From positions 1,291,727-1,355,726 of the forward strand of contig NC_031472.1 in the NCBI RefSeq assembly GCF_000006565.2: DNA of 64,000 nt, read 5' to 3'. Numbering within the stretch: the stretch's first letter is position 1; each line of letters opens with the position of its first letter. Below the pieces are notes generated by a model. The model was not told the DNA's origin. It did not search any database and saw nothing but the letters and a program-made list of their open reading frames with translations. Below are positions 50,087 to 61,513 of this stretch, piece by piece. Origin of the DNA: Toxoplasma gondii ME49. Taxonomy: Eukaryota > Apicomplexa > Conoidasida > Eucoccidiorida > Sarcocystidae. The translations under genes and the position numbers were made by a program.

Positions 50087-52734
50087 TCACAGATCCACTC
50101 TCAGCTTGTCTGCGATATCAATGTGAGAAACCATCTGAGAAGAACAGAAAACAGCAGTCCCAGCAGATGCAAGCGCAGCGGGAGTCTCGTCTCTCCCGCG
50201 GCAACGCACATGAACAGGCTCTTGAAGCAAGAAGGCGTCTCGAGACGTCTGCTGTCGGTCTTTTTTTTGTCTTCTTCCTTCTCGAGAGACAGACACCACA
50301 TGGAAAAAATGCGCTCCACAATCGCATCATCTTCTCTTCGATGGAAATCCGTTCTACGCACTCCTGAACGCGGACGCAGCTGAGTTGCAAGTCAGGAAAC
50401 GGAGAAACATACATTTCACATCGACGCAACTTGCACATTCAAAATCGACCGGAAAAGCACCTACACAAAGACACAAATGTACACACACACAGAGTGTCTA
50501 CCGCCCTTTGCGCTGTTGGGAAATATTCCAATCAATATTTTTCATGCGCAAATACAAATATATATATATATATATATATACAAATATATACAAATATATA
50601 TATATATATATATATACATATATATATAGTCACAGAGAGAGAGAGGCATCGACACGGTTGGAGCAGACGTATCGATGTCGATGTCTGATAAAACGAAATT
50701 CGCTGACTTGCTTTTTTACCTCGCGGAACTCGTCAAAAGAAATCATTCCATCGCCGTCTTTGTCTGCCTGGACGATTGTCCGGTCCACCAGCTGCTGCAG
50801 CTGAAAAATCGAATGCAAGGAAACGAAAAACAATTTGAGAAGACGTTTAATCACTCGCATGGAAAGACATGCATCTGGACCTGCGCATCACTCCGTAAAC
50901 CTTTAACATACAAATATACATATATACATATATATATATATATATGTACTTCTGCATGTACATATCTGATTATATGCAGATATATCTTTCTATACATATG
51001 TATATATCCGTATGAAAGCATACATGTATCTCTACACAGCACTATATATATATATATATATAATATATATATATATGTTTGTATGTATATTCGGATTGGT
51101 GTATCGAGATGTTTATGTGTGTGTCAGTGTTGAACGCAGCTGTTGTTTTTTTTCTGTTTCTGAACAGTTTAACTGAGACGTTTCTGAATTTCTCGGACCT
51201 GTTGATCGTTCAAGTTGCTCCCGACCATCATTTTCATGACCGCGAACAGCTCGCCATTACTGATGCTTCCGTCTTTGTTGATGTCGTAGACGTCGAACGC
51301 AAACTTCGTTTTCTGGAACTCGTCGGTGTTCGCGGCCAGCTTGGAGAGGCCTACGAGGAACTCGACGAATGACACTTTGCCGTCGCCATTTGTGTCGAAG
51401 ATCGACAGGACGCGCTTCACCAGAGGATTCTGCAGATACACGGCGAGGAGAGCAGGGACAGGAAACGCGGACGACGCATCGAGGGAAAAGAGACTGACGA
51501 CGAAGAAGCAGGGAGCGACTGCGAGACACACAAAGAACTGCGGAGGAAGAGAGCGCGCGAAGGCGAACTACACCACTGGAGAGGCGCTACGGAAGTGCAG
51601 CGAGCTCAAAAGGTTTCGAGGAGAAAAAGTGAGAAGGGAGCTGGAAGGCACAACGTTCCTTTTTCAGCTGCGAACGCTTCGTCTCAGCCATGCGGCCTGC
51701 TTCTCCGAACGGAAGAGAGTGAAAGACGAAAAGAAAAAGCCGACGGCCGAGTGGAGATGGAACCGACGCTCAGGCGAGAAAGGAAGAGGATGCGAGAGAG
51801 CAGCGAGAGCAGAGCGAGAGGAGAGCGAGAGAAAGGAGGAAGAGAAAGAGGGGGAGGAGGCTTCGACAGAGCCAGTACGAAGGGAAGAGAGAAAGAGACG
51901 AAGAGCGAGCACGACGAATGTCGAGACGAACGCAGAAGAAAGGCGACGCGCGACACAGAGGAGATGAGAGACTCAGGGCGCGCGTCCGCGAAGCATGCAA
52001 AGTACGGGGAAGAGCGGACGACAGCCTACAGACTGAGAGCGGCTAGGAGGAGAGAGAGGAGAGACATGTCTGAAAGAGGAAACGCACATCGGCAAGTTCG
52101 GGGACGTCGAAGAGCTCGTGGGTGTCCAGTTCGCCGTTCTGATTGGTGTCGAGGGCTCTGAAGCGTTTGTACAGTTTCTTCAAATCGCGTTCGCTGAAGT
52201 TCGCGGCGTGGAGCAAGTCCATCTGCTCCTGAGGACTCAGCCGTCCCTGCGCGTTTCTGCGCGAACGCATGCAGCACAAGCGCGGAGAAAAGGTGAAGCG
52301 AAGACGCGGCGAGGCGCGACGCACGGGGACGTCGACACAGAGAGCGGAAAGAAGGCATCGCGCCAGCAAGGGAGAGAGGCGAAGAAGCAAACAAAGAGAG
52401 ACGACGAACGGGAAGAGGAAGAGAGAAGAAAAGAGAAGAAGAAAAGAGAAGAAGGAGAGAGAAGAAAAGGGAAGAAGAAGAGAGAAGACAGAGAGACACG
52501 GGGGGACCGAGACAGAGGAAGAGAACATGAAAGAGAAGGAAGGAGGGAGGGATGCATGTGACGGGAGTGCAGGAGCGCGACGGAGAGAGCAAAGGAGGTA
52601 AAATCTGGGAGATCTGATAAAGGGTGGAAGCGAGAGGCAGAACACAAAGGTCAGAAGAAGAGATTGTCTTGCCTTCTCAGCATCTTTTTTCGTTTCGTTC
52701 GCGACGGACGCATGCGCGCAGTGACTCACCCCAT
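50087..52734 (-). CDS. CNB1: Calcineurin B, regulatory subunit of protein phosphatase 2B
   Basis: Five exons encode 177 aa, a normal length for the family: 52734-52730, 52256-52088, 51429-51199, 50800-50720, 50134-50087. Exon 1 is only ATGGG followed by GTGAGT; exon 2 then gives MGNAQGRLSPQEQ. This starts with Met-Gly, the N-myristoylation context typical of calcineurin B. Four EF-hand loops are visible: DTNQNGELDTHE, DTNGDGKVSFVE, DINKDGSISNGE and DKDGDGMISFDE. All have acidic residues at positions 1 and 12. The C-terminus (SHIDIADKLRVDL) resembles the usual end of the family. The protein binds Ca2+ and activates the catalytic subunit CNA; in Toxoplasma calcineurin is known to act in host-cell attachment. 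The catalytic subunit is not in this window. Introns 1 and 2 are pyrimidine-rich on the sense strand. Confidence 0.97.
50556..50630. repeat. (TA)n tracts in calcineurin B intron 4
   Basis: Two TA runs are separated by ACAAATATATACAAA. Confidence 0.85.
50930..51075. repeat. (TA)n tracts in calcineurin B intron 3
   Basis: TA runs near 50930-50946 and 51042-51075 surround a TATG-rich stretch. Confidence 0.85.
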
Positions 52735-55700
52735 GGTGTCGTCAGTGGAGAGGAGAAAAGAGACGAGGGAGGAGAAATGAAAAGAAACAGAGAAAACGAG
52801 GAACGACGTCGAGAGAAGGATGCGCGCGAGCCAGGCGAGAAAAACAGAACGAGGAACCGAGGACCAGAAAAAAGGTGAAGACGGATCCCTCGGCGGCAGT
52901 GTTATCCAGGAAGGCGAGGCGCAAAGGAGGCGTGCCAGAAGAAAGAAGAAAGAGAGGCAAAAAAGAAAGAAAAAAGGGTCGAGGTAACAGGGTGACCCGT
53001 GAGGGGAGAGAGAGAGAGCAGTTCTCCCGTGTGTGAGGAAGACGAGAAAAAAACGACGAAGCTGGAGGAAAAAACAAGGAGCACGGAGGAGAAGCCTCGG
53101 CGGGGGCAACGAGGGAAGCGAACGGATCGAGAAAAAAAGAGGAGGCGCAGGAGGGAAACAAGCAGAAAACGAGAAAGGCAAAGAGAGCGCGTTGCGTCCT
53201 CTCGTGTGTAGAGAAGGAAGGAAAACTATTTCGCGGAGTTTGACTCGGCGAGAATTTGAGAAGGACGCGGTGTCCTCACGGGAACCACGACCGACTGGCG
53301 GAGGAAGGGGAACCTTTTTGCGGCGTTTTCTTTTTGCACCGGATTTCGTTTCTCGCTTCGATCCCTGGAAATGGAAATTCGCAGAAAACTCAAAAAGCTG
53401 GCGGTAAAGAAACGTCGCCGGCGTCTCTCCTCCCGCTCAAAGCCGCACCCCTCAGAGCGCCGAGCTCGCGACTCTTTTATATAGCCGTCGAGCGGTCAGG
53501 TGCAAATCCACCTCAGAGCGCAGAGCTCGTCGGAGAGCCTCCAGAGAAGAAGAGGAAGGCAAGAGACTGGGGGGAAGAGAGGAGGAGAAGAGCAGAAAAC
53601 GAGTCAGAATCCCAGCGAGGGGAGTTCTTTGTCTGCGAAAAGTCAAGAAAGAGAGAAAGAACTCCAGAGGGTGCAGGCGCGCGCTGGTCGGAAGCCGCGA
53701 GAGCGGGCAGAAGCGCTCGAAAGCCTCCGTTGGTTTTCTGTGGTGTTTCGGAGTTTTCCTCCACGGAGGCCCAGAAAGGCCGAGACGAGTTTGGAGCTCG
53801 GAGTTCCAAAAAACAACAAAAGTAACTCCCGCAGAGACAGCAAACGCTTCCCCGATATCCCTCAAACGGACGAATAGGTGTGTGTCGGTGAAGCAGCTGG
53901 CTGTATACGGCCCCGCAGCAAAGGCTGGGAGAAACGTGAGAGCTCCCCCCACTCCCCGCTTTATCTCTCCTCGTGTCTTTCTCCCCCTTTCTTCTTTCTT
54001 CTTTTCGCCTCGCCTTGTCCGTTTTCTCTTCCACTTGCTCTTTTCTGCGTCCTCGCGGCCTCCGTGTGTCTTGCTCCCCTCCCCCAGGTATAATACCAGA
54101 CACCGCCGAGACCTGCGGATTGGGTGTAGCTCTCTCGCCTTCTGGCTTGCTTTGCAAAGCTTCCTCTCTTCTCTCTCGCTCTCAAGCTTCTCGCGCCTTT
54201 TCTCTGTACCACTGTCCTCCTCTCCCTTCACTGTCTCCCTGTCTCTGCCTCGACCGTTCTTCCTCTGCTCCTCGCGGTCTTTCCAGCGCGTCTCCTCTTT
54301 GGTTTCCCTTCTTCTTTACTCCCCCTCCGCCTTCTCTTCTTCCCTCTCTCCTCTCGTGGCACCCTTTTCTCGTCCTGCAGACAGAGAAAATGCCTCGCTG
54401 CTCGCGCTCTCCACTCTGACTTTCGCTGGGCGGCTTCTTCTCTCCAGTGCCGCGTCTTCCTCGAGGTTCCGCATTGCTTTGCTTGAAGAACCGAAAGGGA
54501 GATGGAAGCGCAGCAGCCAAGGATCGATCGATGGAAGAGGCCAGCAAAGAGGGGAGCGAAAAGAAAGGCGAACAGGAGAGAGCAAGAAGGAAGGAGCGGC
54601 GAACGAAAGGAGAAGATCGAAAGCATAGGAAGAATAAGAAAGGAGAGAAAGCGGAAGAAAGGACAGAAAGAGGACGAGAAAATATAGGAGAGAAAAAGAG
54701 TCGATAAGGAGCAAGAGCGGAGAGAAAGAGAAGAAAACGAGAGGAGAAGAAAGAAAAGTTTTGTTTCAAGAGAGATTAATGGACGAGTTGTAGCAGAGAA
54801 GAGACATGTACTTATGGTTTCCATCCACTTTGAAAGTATGTCTATGAAATGAGATATAGTGCCTTTGATTTGAAAACGAAATGTGGAGTTTCATAGTTAC
54901 TTTTTTTAGTTTAACGGTAAGAGAGAAGTCTCCAGGAGAGAGAAAGGAGAAGAGAAGCAAGGGGCACGAGAGGAGGAAAGGATAAAGAAGAGTGGAGAGA
55001 GAGAAAAGGTCGACCCAGCTGCCGCCTCCAACTCGGAAACTTCAGTGGCTCCGTCCCCCAGAAAATGGCGAGCCATCGTTCTACATGAGCGGGAGAGAGG
55101 CCTGTGTCGGTTTTTGTGTGAACTGCAGTTCGTTTTGCTCTTCTCTGTCCTGTAGGATGGACAGCAGCCGTTTCCTTAGTCGCCCTGTTGCTGTTAAATC
55201 GATTCACGATGTTCGGAGAGTCGATACGTCTCCAGGTTGATACAGAAACTTACAGAAGACGCGCCCACAGTGTTATTTTCCAAAGGGCAGAGGCACCTCC
55301 ACAGGCATTGCTGGCTGTAGAGGGATAGTCGGCCGCAGCGAGATGCAGTTGAAAGGACCTACGTGAGGCCCTCCAAAGAGAGCTAAACAGAGGTGCATGT
55401 GCATAGGAATACACAGATTTACATACGGACATAATTAATATACATATATATACATATATATACATATATAAGCATATATTTATATGTATGTATGAGCATA
55501 AATCTGTACAGAGATCCACGTATTTGTGGAAGTGCATATAAATGTGTAAAAAGTATGCCTGCGCGGAGGTAGAACATGGACAGCCAAGAAAAGGAGAAGC
55601 GGGGACAGAAGGAGCAACAACTTGACGGTCGAACCACGCGCGTTGCCTACGCCCTTTGGACAGCACCCTACCCTTGGAAGAAAAAGGGAGAATCGCATGC

Positions 55701-56238
55701 AGTCTGTGTTTTGAAACCTTTTTAGCAGTGCTCCACGAGGGCCAAGACGCTCCGAGCCACAGGCCTGCTTTTTAGGTTGAACTAGAAGAACGAGAGCCGC
55801 AACGGCTGACACAACACAGAAAAGGAAACTCCGACGCAAACGTCCGACGACGCAGAGACGGAGAGTCGCGTGTCTGTACAGATGAACGCATCTTCACGCG
55901 CATCCCTTTCCTGTCTCCAGCTGCATGCACTCCTATTTCGCAGTGTGGATCAGGTCCATTCTCATTCGCGTCAAACTTGTGACAGCTGGAAAAACGCTTC
56001 GTTCGCTCTCTGACAACCTTGTCTCTCTCACCGACGCATTCTCACATTGCCCCGCTCTCGACGCGACAAAGGAAAACATATATGTAGACAGATAAAAGCA
56101 GATCGAGAGACAGAGAGATGAATCGAGGACTTTCGGGGAATACATGTGCACACCCCTGCAGACGGCGTCTCTTCGCGTCCTCCATACATGTTTAGAAGAA
56201 AGGCGCCGCGCGGTGCAGAGACGCAGGTGAGGCATCCC
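52735..56238. other. Spacer upstream of calcineurin B
   Basis: This 3.5 kb stretch should hold the calcineurin B promoter and leader and the 3' flank of the IscA-like gene. The plus strand is purine-rich to about 53220, pyrimidine-rich at 53940-54480, then purine-rich again to 54770. Long open frames on both strands here come from this bias. TATATACA repeats lie near 55440-55475. No gene is supported. Confidence 0.45.
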
Positions 56239-57753
56239 TTAAGCCATGAAGCTTTTTCCGCATCCACAGGACTGCTTTTCATTGGGGTTCTTGAAAACGA
56301 ACTTCCTTTCGAGTTCCGTGTCGACAAAGTCGACTTCTGTTCCGACGAGAAACATCACTGCATCGCTCGCAACCACGAGCCTCCCGCCTGCCGTCTCGAT
56401 CAACTCGTCTGCAGCCCAAGGTTGTTTTCCAGAAGCAGCGGAGGAAGACGCATTCGACTGTATGGCAACGTCCACGGTGTAGGACAAGCCGCTGCATCCT
56501 CGCTTTTCCAGTCCGATGCGAATGCCGATGGCGCGCGCCTTTTCAGGTGTCTCGACACCGTCCTCTTCTCCCTCTTCTTCTCCGCCTTCTTCTCCCTCGC
56601 GCGGTTCGTTTCGTCGTGCGACAGAGGTCTCGCGCTGAACTTGTTCGTTGTATGCGTCGACAATGTCTCGGATTCTCTTCGAAGCGGCAGCGGTGACGGT
56701 TAAGAGAGGCATCGCCTTGCCTCTCCCTGTCGCCGGTCTTCGACGCGCGCGAGAGAGACTCGAGACGCCTTCGCGTGTTCCCTCTTCCGCGAAGCCTGTC
56801 GGCGACGTCTCGAGAGCGACCGCCGGAGGAGAGCCTTCCCTCCCTTCGCTCGTGGCGTCCGACAAGTCAGCGGCGCCAGGTTGACCTTCATTTGCTCGCG
56901 GCGGGGAGGGAGGGGAGGCTGGAGGTGAGGCTGGAGGCGAGGCAGCGCCGAGCGTCGACGGCGAGAAGTCTCGAAACGCGTGAGCCTGGGAGGCAGAGAA
57001 GACCTGCGCAAACTCGGGGACGTGGCTGGTCGCCCTCCGCTGCGCCTCCCCATCCGCCTGCGCATAAGAAGAAAAACGAGAAGCGAAGGCCGACGCAGAG
57101 GCTGTCAAACGACGCTTCGTCTCGGATGCGGAGGAAAAACGGGAAGAAATCCCCGCGGTCTGCTCCAGAAAACGGCTGCTCTCCAGCGGCAAGACACCTG
57201 AAGCGAGGTCAGCTGTCCGTACAGCCGGCTTGCGCGCGAGAGCCGCGCCCAGGCCAGTCGCTGGCGACAAAGACCAGTTCCTCCTTCCGAGCACGAAGGA
57301 GCAGAGAGAAGCAGGCGAACTGGACGGAGAGAGCAGCGAAGATTGACCGAGCGGAGAAGCGGACGAACCAGTTGGGACGCAAGACACGGAAGACGAAGGG
57401 AACAGAAAGAAGGCTGACAGCGTGTGAGAGCGACTCCGTGGGCGCGCGAGAGGTGAAGACGGCAGCGTAGAAAACGAGTTTGTGGCGGCCGACTCGTGAC
57501 CTGCTCTTTCTTCCGCTCTTCTTCCCTGCCGTTGCGCGTGGCAGACAGGACGAGTGAGCGGCGAAGACGACAGAAGGGAGAGAAATGGCGCAGAAGGCAG
57601 AGAGTTCTCAAAGCGGGGAGACGCAGGAAGAGGATTCGAAGAACTGGGGCGGCGGGAGCGAAAAGACCGCAGGAAAAAACGACGAAAAGCAGCGGAACAG
57701 CGAAGGGCGCTTCGACTCGGTGCCGGAGGGCCTGGTGAGCTGAGGGTCACCAT
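56239..57753 (-). CDS. ISCA: A-type Fe-S cluster carrier, IscA/ISCA family, with long N-terminal extension
   Basis: One exon from the ATG at 57753 (A at -3) to TAA, 504 aa; family members are usually 100-150 aa. The domain fills the last 130 or so residues. It starts MPLLTVTAAASKRIRDIV, carries the first Cys in EKRGCSGLSYTV, and ends FVFKNPNEKQSCGCGKSF, giving the conserved Cys and CGC ligands. Between the first helix and the sheet lies an acidic insertion of about 25 residues rich in Glu and Gly. The N-terminus (MVTLSSPGPPAPSRS, then many Arg and Ser and no acidic residue) suits a mitochondrial transit peptide. I see no signal peptide of the kind expected for apicoplast import. Family proteins bind or deliver Fe-S clusters, late-acting for [4Fe-4S] targets in mitochondria. 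The roughly 370-residue extension has no recognised domain. Whether it is the ISCA1 or ISCA2 type is unclear. Confidence 0.9.
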   Translation of the reverse strand: MVTLSSPGPPAPSRSALRCSAAFRRFFLRSFRSRRPSSSNPLPASPRFENSLPSAPFLSLLSSSPLTRPVCHAQRQGRRAEERAGHESAATNSFSTLPSSPLARPRSRSHTLSAFFLFPSSSVSCVPTGSSASPLGQSSLLSPSSSPASLCSFVLGRRNWSLSPATGLGAALARKPAVRTADLASGVLPLESSRFLEQTAGISSRFSSASETKRRLTASASAFASRFSSYAQADGEAQRRATSHVPEFAQVFSASQAHAFRDFSPSTLGAASPPASPPASPPSPPRANEGQPGAADLSDATSEGREGSPPAVALETSPTGFAEEGTREGVSSLSRARRRPATGRGKAMPLLTVTAAASKRIRDIVDAYNEQVQRETSVARRNEPREGEEGGEEEGEEDGVETPEKARAIGIRIGLEKRGCSGLSYTVDVAIQSNASSSAASGKQPWAADELIETAGGRLVVASDAVMFLVGTEVDFVDTELERKFVFKNPNEKQSCGCGKSFMA

Positions 57754-60700
57754 TATGAGGGCGAAGGAAAGTCGCAGAAAGAAACTCGCTTTTCCCCTGG
57801 GCGGAAATTTGAACAATTTAGTTGCTTCCAAACAGCGAACGAAATATGAGAAAAAGTCGTGCACATTTTCAGTCGTTCACCTGTGCGACGCAGGCCAAGT
57901 CAAACGAGGCAAACAGGTGTACATACACCCCGTTCGCTGCTCTCGCAGAAACGGGCATCCGCCTCAGTCCGCCGAGACGGTGTAAGGAAACGTCGTGCGT
58001 TGGGAAACAAGTCGAAAAAGACGAGGAAGTGAACTGAAGAGCATTTGTTTTCATCACTGCTGAAGCCGAGAGAACTGTTGACCCTTCCGTACAGGCGAAA
58101 AGTTCGGGCAAAAGCTCGGTTTTTTGCCATGAACGCGAGACCCGCCAGTTACCGGTGACGTTGTTTTTTCAAGGCGAAGCCTGCGACACAATGAGGAGAA
58201 AGAAAGTTGATCCGCTGGGCGATGACGATGACTTGTGTCAAGATACAAAGAGCGCATCTAGTGTCGTCCGTACTGCATGCACCCCCGGACACACTCATTG
58301 AGCTCATTGAGCATGGTGATCGATCACAAGTCACGAACTCGACGCCCTCTGTAGCGACGGACTACGAACGCACAAAGGATGAGGCGTTAGGATTCTCTGG
58401 ATCGCGCGGGCAACGGAGGAAAGTCTTGTTCTATGAGTCTACTAAACCGACACTGTCAATGGCTGCAGCTGTCAAGCAAGCAGGAGCACCTGAAGGATAG
58501 ACACGGGCCGAGTGTTAGACCCTGAGCACCTTTACTTCTCTCAAATCTTACGTGGGATCTTGTTAACAGAGGCACTGTAGTACCTCGGATACTGAAAAGG
58601 ACTCCAGTTACGCGATAGGCACAAAGATGCTCTTTATCAGTGCTAACAGCATGATACCTAAGATACTGATCAGGACGCATACAGAAAAAAGGTTTTTATC
58701 GCTGCTGCACACCAAGGCATGACCGTAATTGCTCGACAAGGATTCCTCTGCCTCTGGACCGTCAAAGCGCAACCCTGTTCACATGTTTTACTCTATACAC
58801 TTCGACAGCGGCATTGTCGGATTTCTCTCCGACTCAAGTATCCCGATTCACACTTTGCCTTCAAGGTTAAGAGTTGCTTCATTGTTGGCTGCAGAGAACG
58901 GATAGAAGCCCAGAAAAGTCGGTTTCCCCTCGCACCATGTTTCGCCATCGTTCTCGACCCAGCTCACGTGTACGGTACAAGTTGCACGCAAATGATCTTC
59001 AACTGAAACGGAGGGGTGGCGCAGGTACAAACCATGCAGTGGTGGTTTACGTCTGTCGTACATCGATACGTTTTGCGTGCAGCAGACAACCGAGTTCTTT
59101 GTGACCGCTAAACAGGACCAGTTCGCTGGAGTGCTTACGATGGTAAAAGGGACGGACTTCACTATTCACCGCTTGCCAACTAGCCGGCTAACGAGGTGGG
59201 TGTCTGTTGCTATTTCGGCCGGGGTACATGTGTTCGTGCGGGATCTTGGCGTGGGGTGCGAAACTATAGCGGACATACTTGGTTTATGTCTTTGCAGCTC
59301 TTACGCCAGGATTTGCTTTACCTATTTTAACAGGAGAATTTCTTGTGAGCCTACTCGATTCGCATACAAATACAGAATTCTATGACTTCCTGCTTTCACG
59401 AGAGAACGCAGGAAACAGCGACCACCCGCCTGCAGCAGAAGGCACAGCTTCCTCGCCGTTTGCCGCCGACCTTCTTGATGCCGGATTTGTACGGAGGATA
59501 TCGTAACGTCTTTGTACCAATCTATATTGGGAGGTTGGAAGTCGTTTTCCTAAAAACTACCGCGATCGTCTACTTCTGTGCACCACTGAATTCTGTGTTC
59601 GTGACTCAAAGTATCTGTAGATTGTTTTCTGTGGCTTGCACACAATGAAGGGGTCCAACACTGAGAGCAACGGAACATTGTGGCGGAGGCGTCGACCCTT
59701 CATTTGTCTGTTTTTGACGAGGATGGCGTTTTCTCCAGCTAACTCTCTTGATACTGAAAACCCCATCCGGGCACTTTACACGTGAAACAATCCGGTTTTT
59801 ACTTGGAAAGGCGCCTCATCGAAAGAGGAACAACGTTCTAGATTTGATCAGCTTCTCTTCGTTAAGACAGTTCGCCCAAGGAACATCCCCCGTTTCCGAT
59901 TGGTGTAAGGATAGTACTTGCGACAGTCAAGCCTCAACGGACTAGATGTTTTTCGGGGTAGAGCTTCCTACCGAAGCACACTCGGGACTTTTCCTTGAAT
60001 CGCAAAAGTCACGAGCACCTCAAAATGGCTCTATGCTGGCGCACCTCTGTTCCCCCTTGTCGCGTGTCGAACAAGCAATTGGGAGGGCCTCGGCTACGCG
60101 CAGAGAGACAAGTGGAACGCCGTTCTGTGGGTGCAAAGAAGCAGGGTGTTGCTCGTGGATGAGGGATGACATCGAGAGACGGAGAACAAATGCAGGAAAT
60201 GGAATGATAAGCCCATCAGGTATGCCGTACGTTTTCGGTCTCTGTGTCAAAGGACTCGCGGATCGAAGCGGACGGCTGTTCACATGCTGGCTTGTTCAGG
60301 CGTGCTCGGTTGTTTCCCAGTGTGTACCAGGGAGCCGAGGCCGGCGACCCTAGTACCATTTTCTTTTCAAGTTCACGGGTTTTTTTGAAGTTATCGGACC
60401 GATTCTGCAGAGGAAGGTCTCTCGCTTCCTTGAAACCTGCACGCAACAACAACATGATCTCTGCGTCGAGTATATGTGATCTAATTGTGTGTGCCTGGTA
60501 CAGACGTACAACGCAGAGCTTCAGAGGATCCAAATCTGGTCCTATTGGCTCTGCATCATATCGAAAGCGTTTTTTGTTATTTGTTCCCTTTTCTCCTGTC
60601 GGGGCTTGACAACCGGTGGAACGGCTGAGAACAACACCCCGCTGTCGCGCTGCTGTCGAGCGAAAAGCTTCTGTTTCTAAGTCCATATCTACTTCCTTAT

Positions 60701-61513
60701 CTCGGCTTGCCACAGTTCTGACCACCCGCTGCCCGGCTTTCTCGACGCTGTGTGAAGGAATTCAAGCTTTTCTCGCTGAATCTGTGGAAAACTGGACACG
60801 AACACGAAGCTCGACCTGCCACGGTGAGGCAAACTAACTGAAGAAGCGTAGCTGGTTCGGTTTTACATGGTCGCATCCGTGCTTCATTTCATTCGGCTCT
60901 CCCCTTCGATCCATTTGTAGCATTGGACGCGTTCGCTAGCGCTATCCCGTTTTTGAAGTCCTTGTCGAACTTGATCTCTGTTTTTTTCCCAGTTGTATCA
61001 CACGCCTACGGGCACTCAACGCCTTGGCTGTCTCCAACTACATCTGCGGCGGGGTCCATCCAGTAGGCGTTTTCTTGCTTGCTGGAGTGAGGACAGAAGC
61101 GTGAAGCCTCTTGCGTGTCTTTGGGCTTGCGAGAAAGATCGCTGTTTTGTCGTGGATCGGTCGTCCAGTGCAGCTGCGGAGTGTGGCTGTCGAGCGTCCG
61201 TCGAGCGTGCCGGGTGTCCGTCTGGCAGTAAGCGTGTGTTGCCACAGTGTTTCGCCAAGTGCGCTTCGCCTCCCTCCTTTCTGCGTTTCTTATCATGCCT
61301 TTCGGATAGCGATCGTAAAACACTGCGTCAGAGCTCTTCTGTGTCTCCCTGTTTTTCGGGTTGTCGACAACCCCCGGGCTGTTTCTGTGTTGCGATCTTG
61401 TCGCCTCACCCATTCCAGTCGTGGGATGAGCACAATGTTCGATTGTAGACGCATTCTTTGTATCTTTGTCCTAACTCAGAGCGACAGTCATCTTTTCCGG
61501 AATCGCGGGAAAC
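57754..61513. other. Divergent spacer between the IscA-like gene and the right-edge gene
   Basis: This 3.8 kb stretch lies between two divergent starts. Open frames are short and scattered over both strands with no family match. Two similar 23-base pieces (TACCTCGGATACTGA, TACCTAAGATACTGA) occur near 58580 and 58656. No RNA gene is seen. Confidence 0.4.
58274..58280. promoter_or_regulatory. TGCATGC motif upstream of the IscA-like gene
   Basis: A TGCATGC palindrome lies about 520 bases before the ATG at 57753. It is a known Toxoplasma upstream element; its effect here is untested. Confidence 0.25.

Noticed and set aside
53452..54231. Minus-strand frame of about 260 codons upstream of calcineurin B
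   Set aside because: Purine/pyrimidine bias explains its length; frames in the same place on both strands are equally long and none resembles a protein family.
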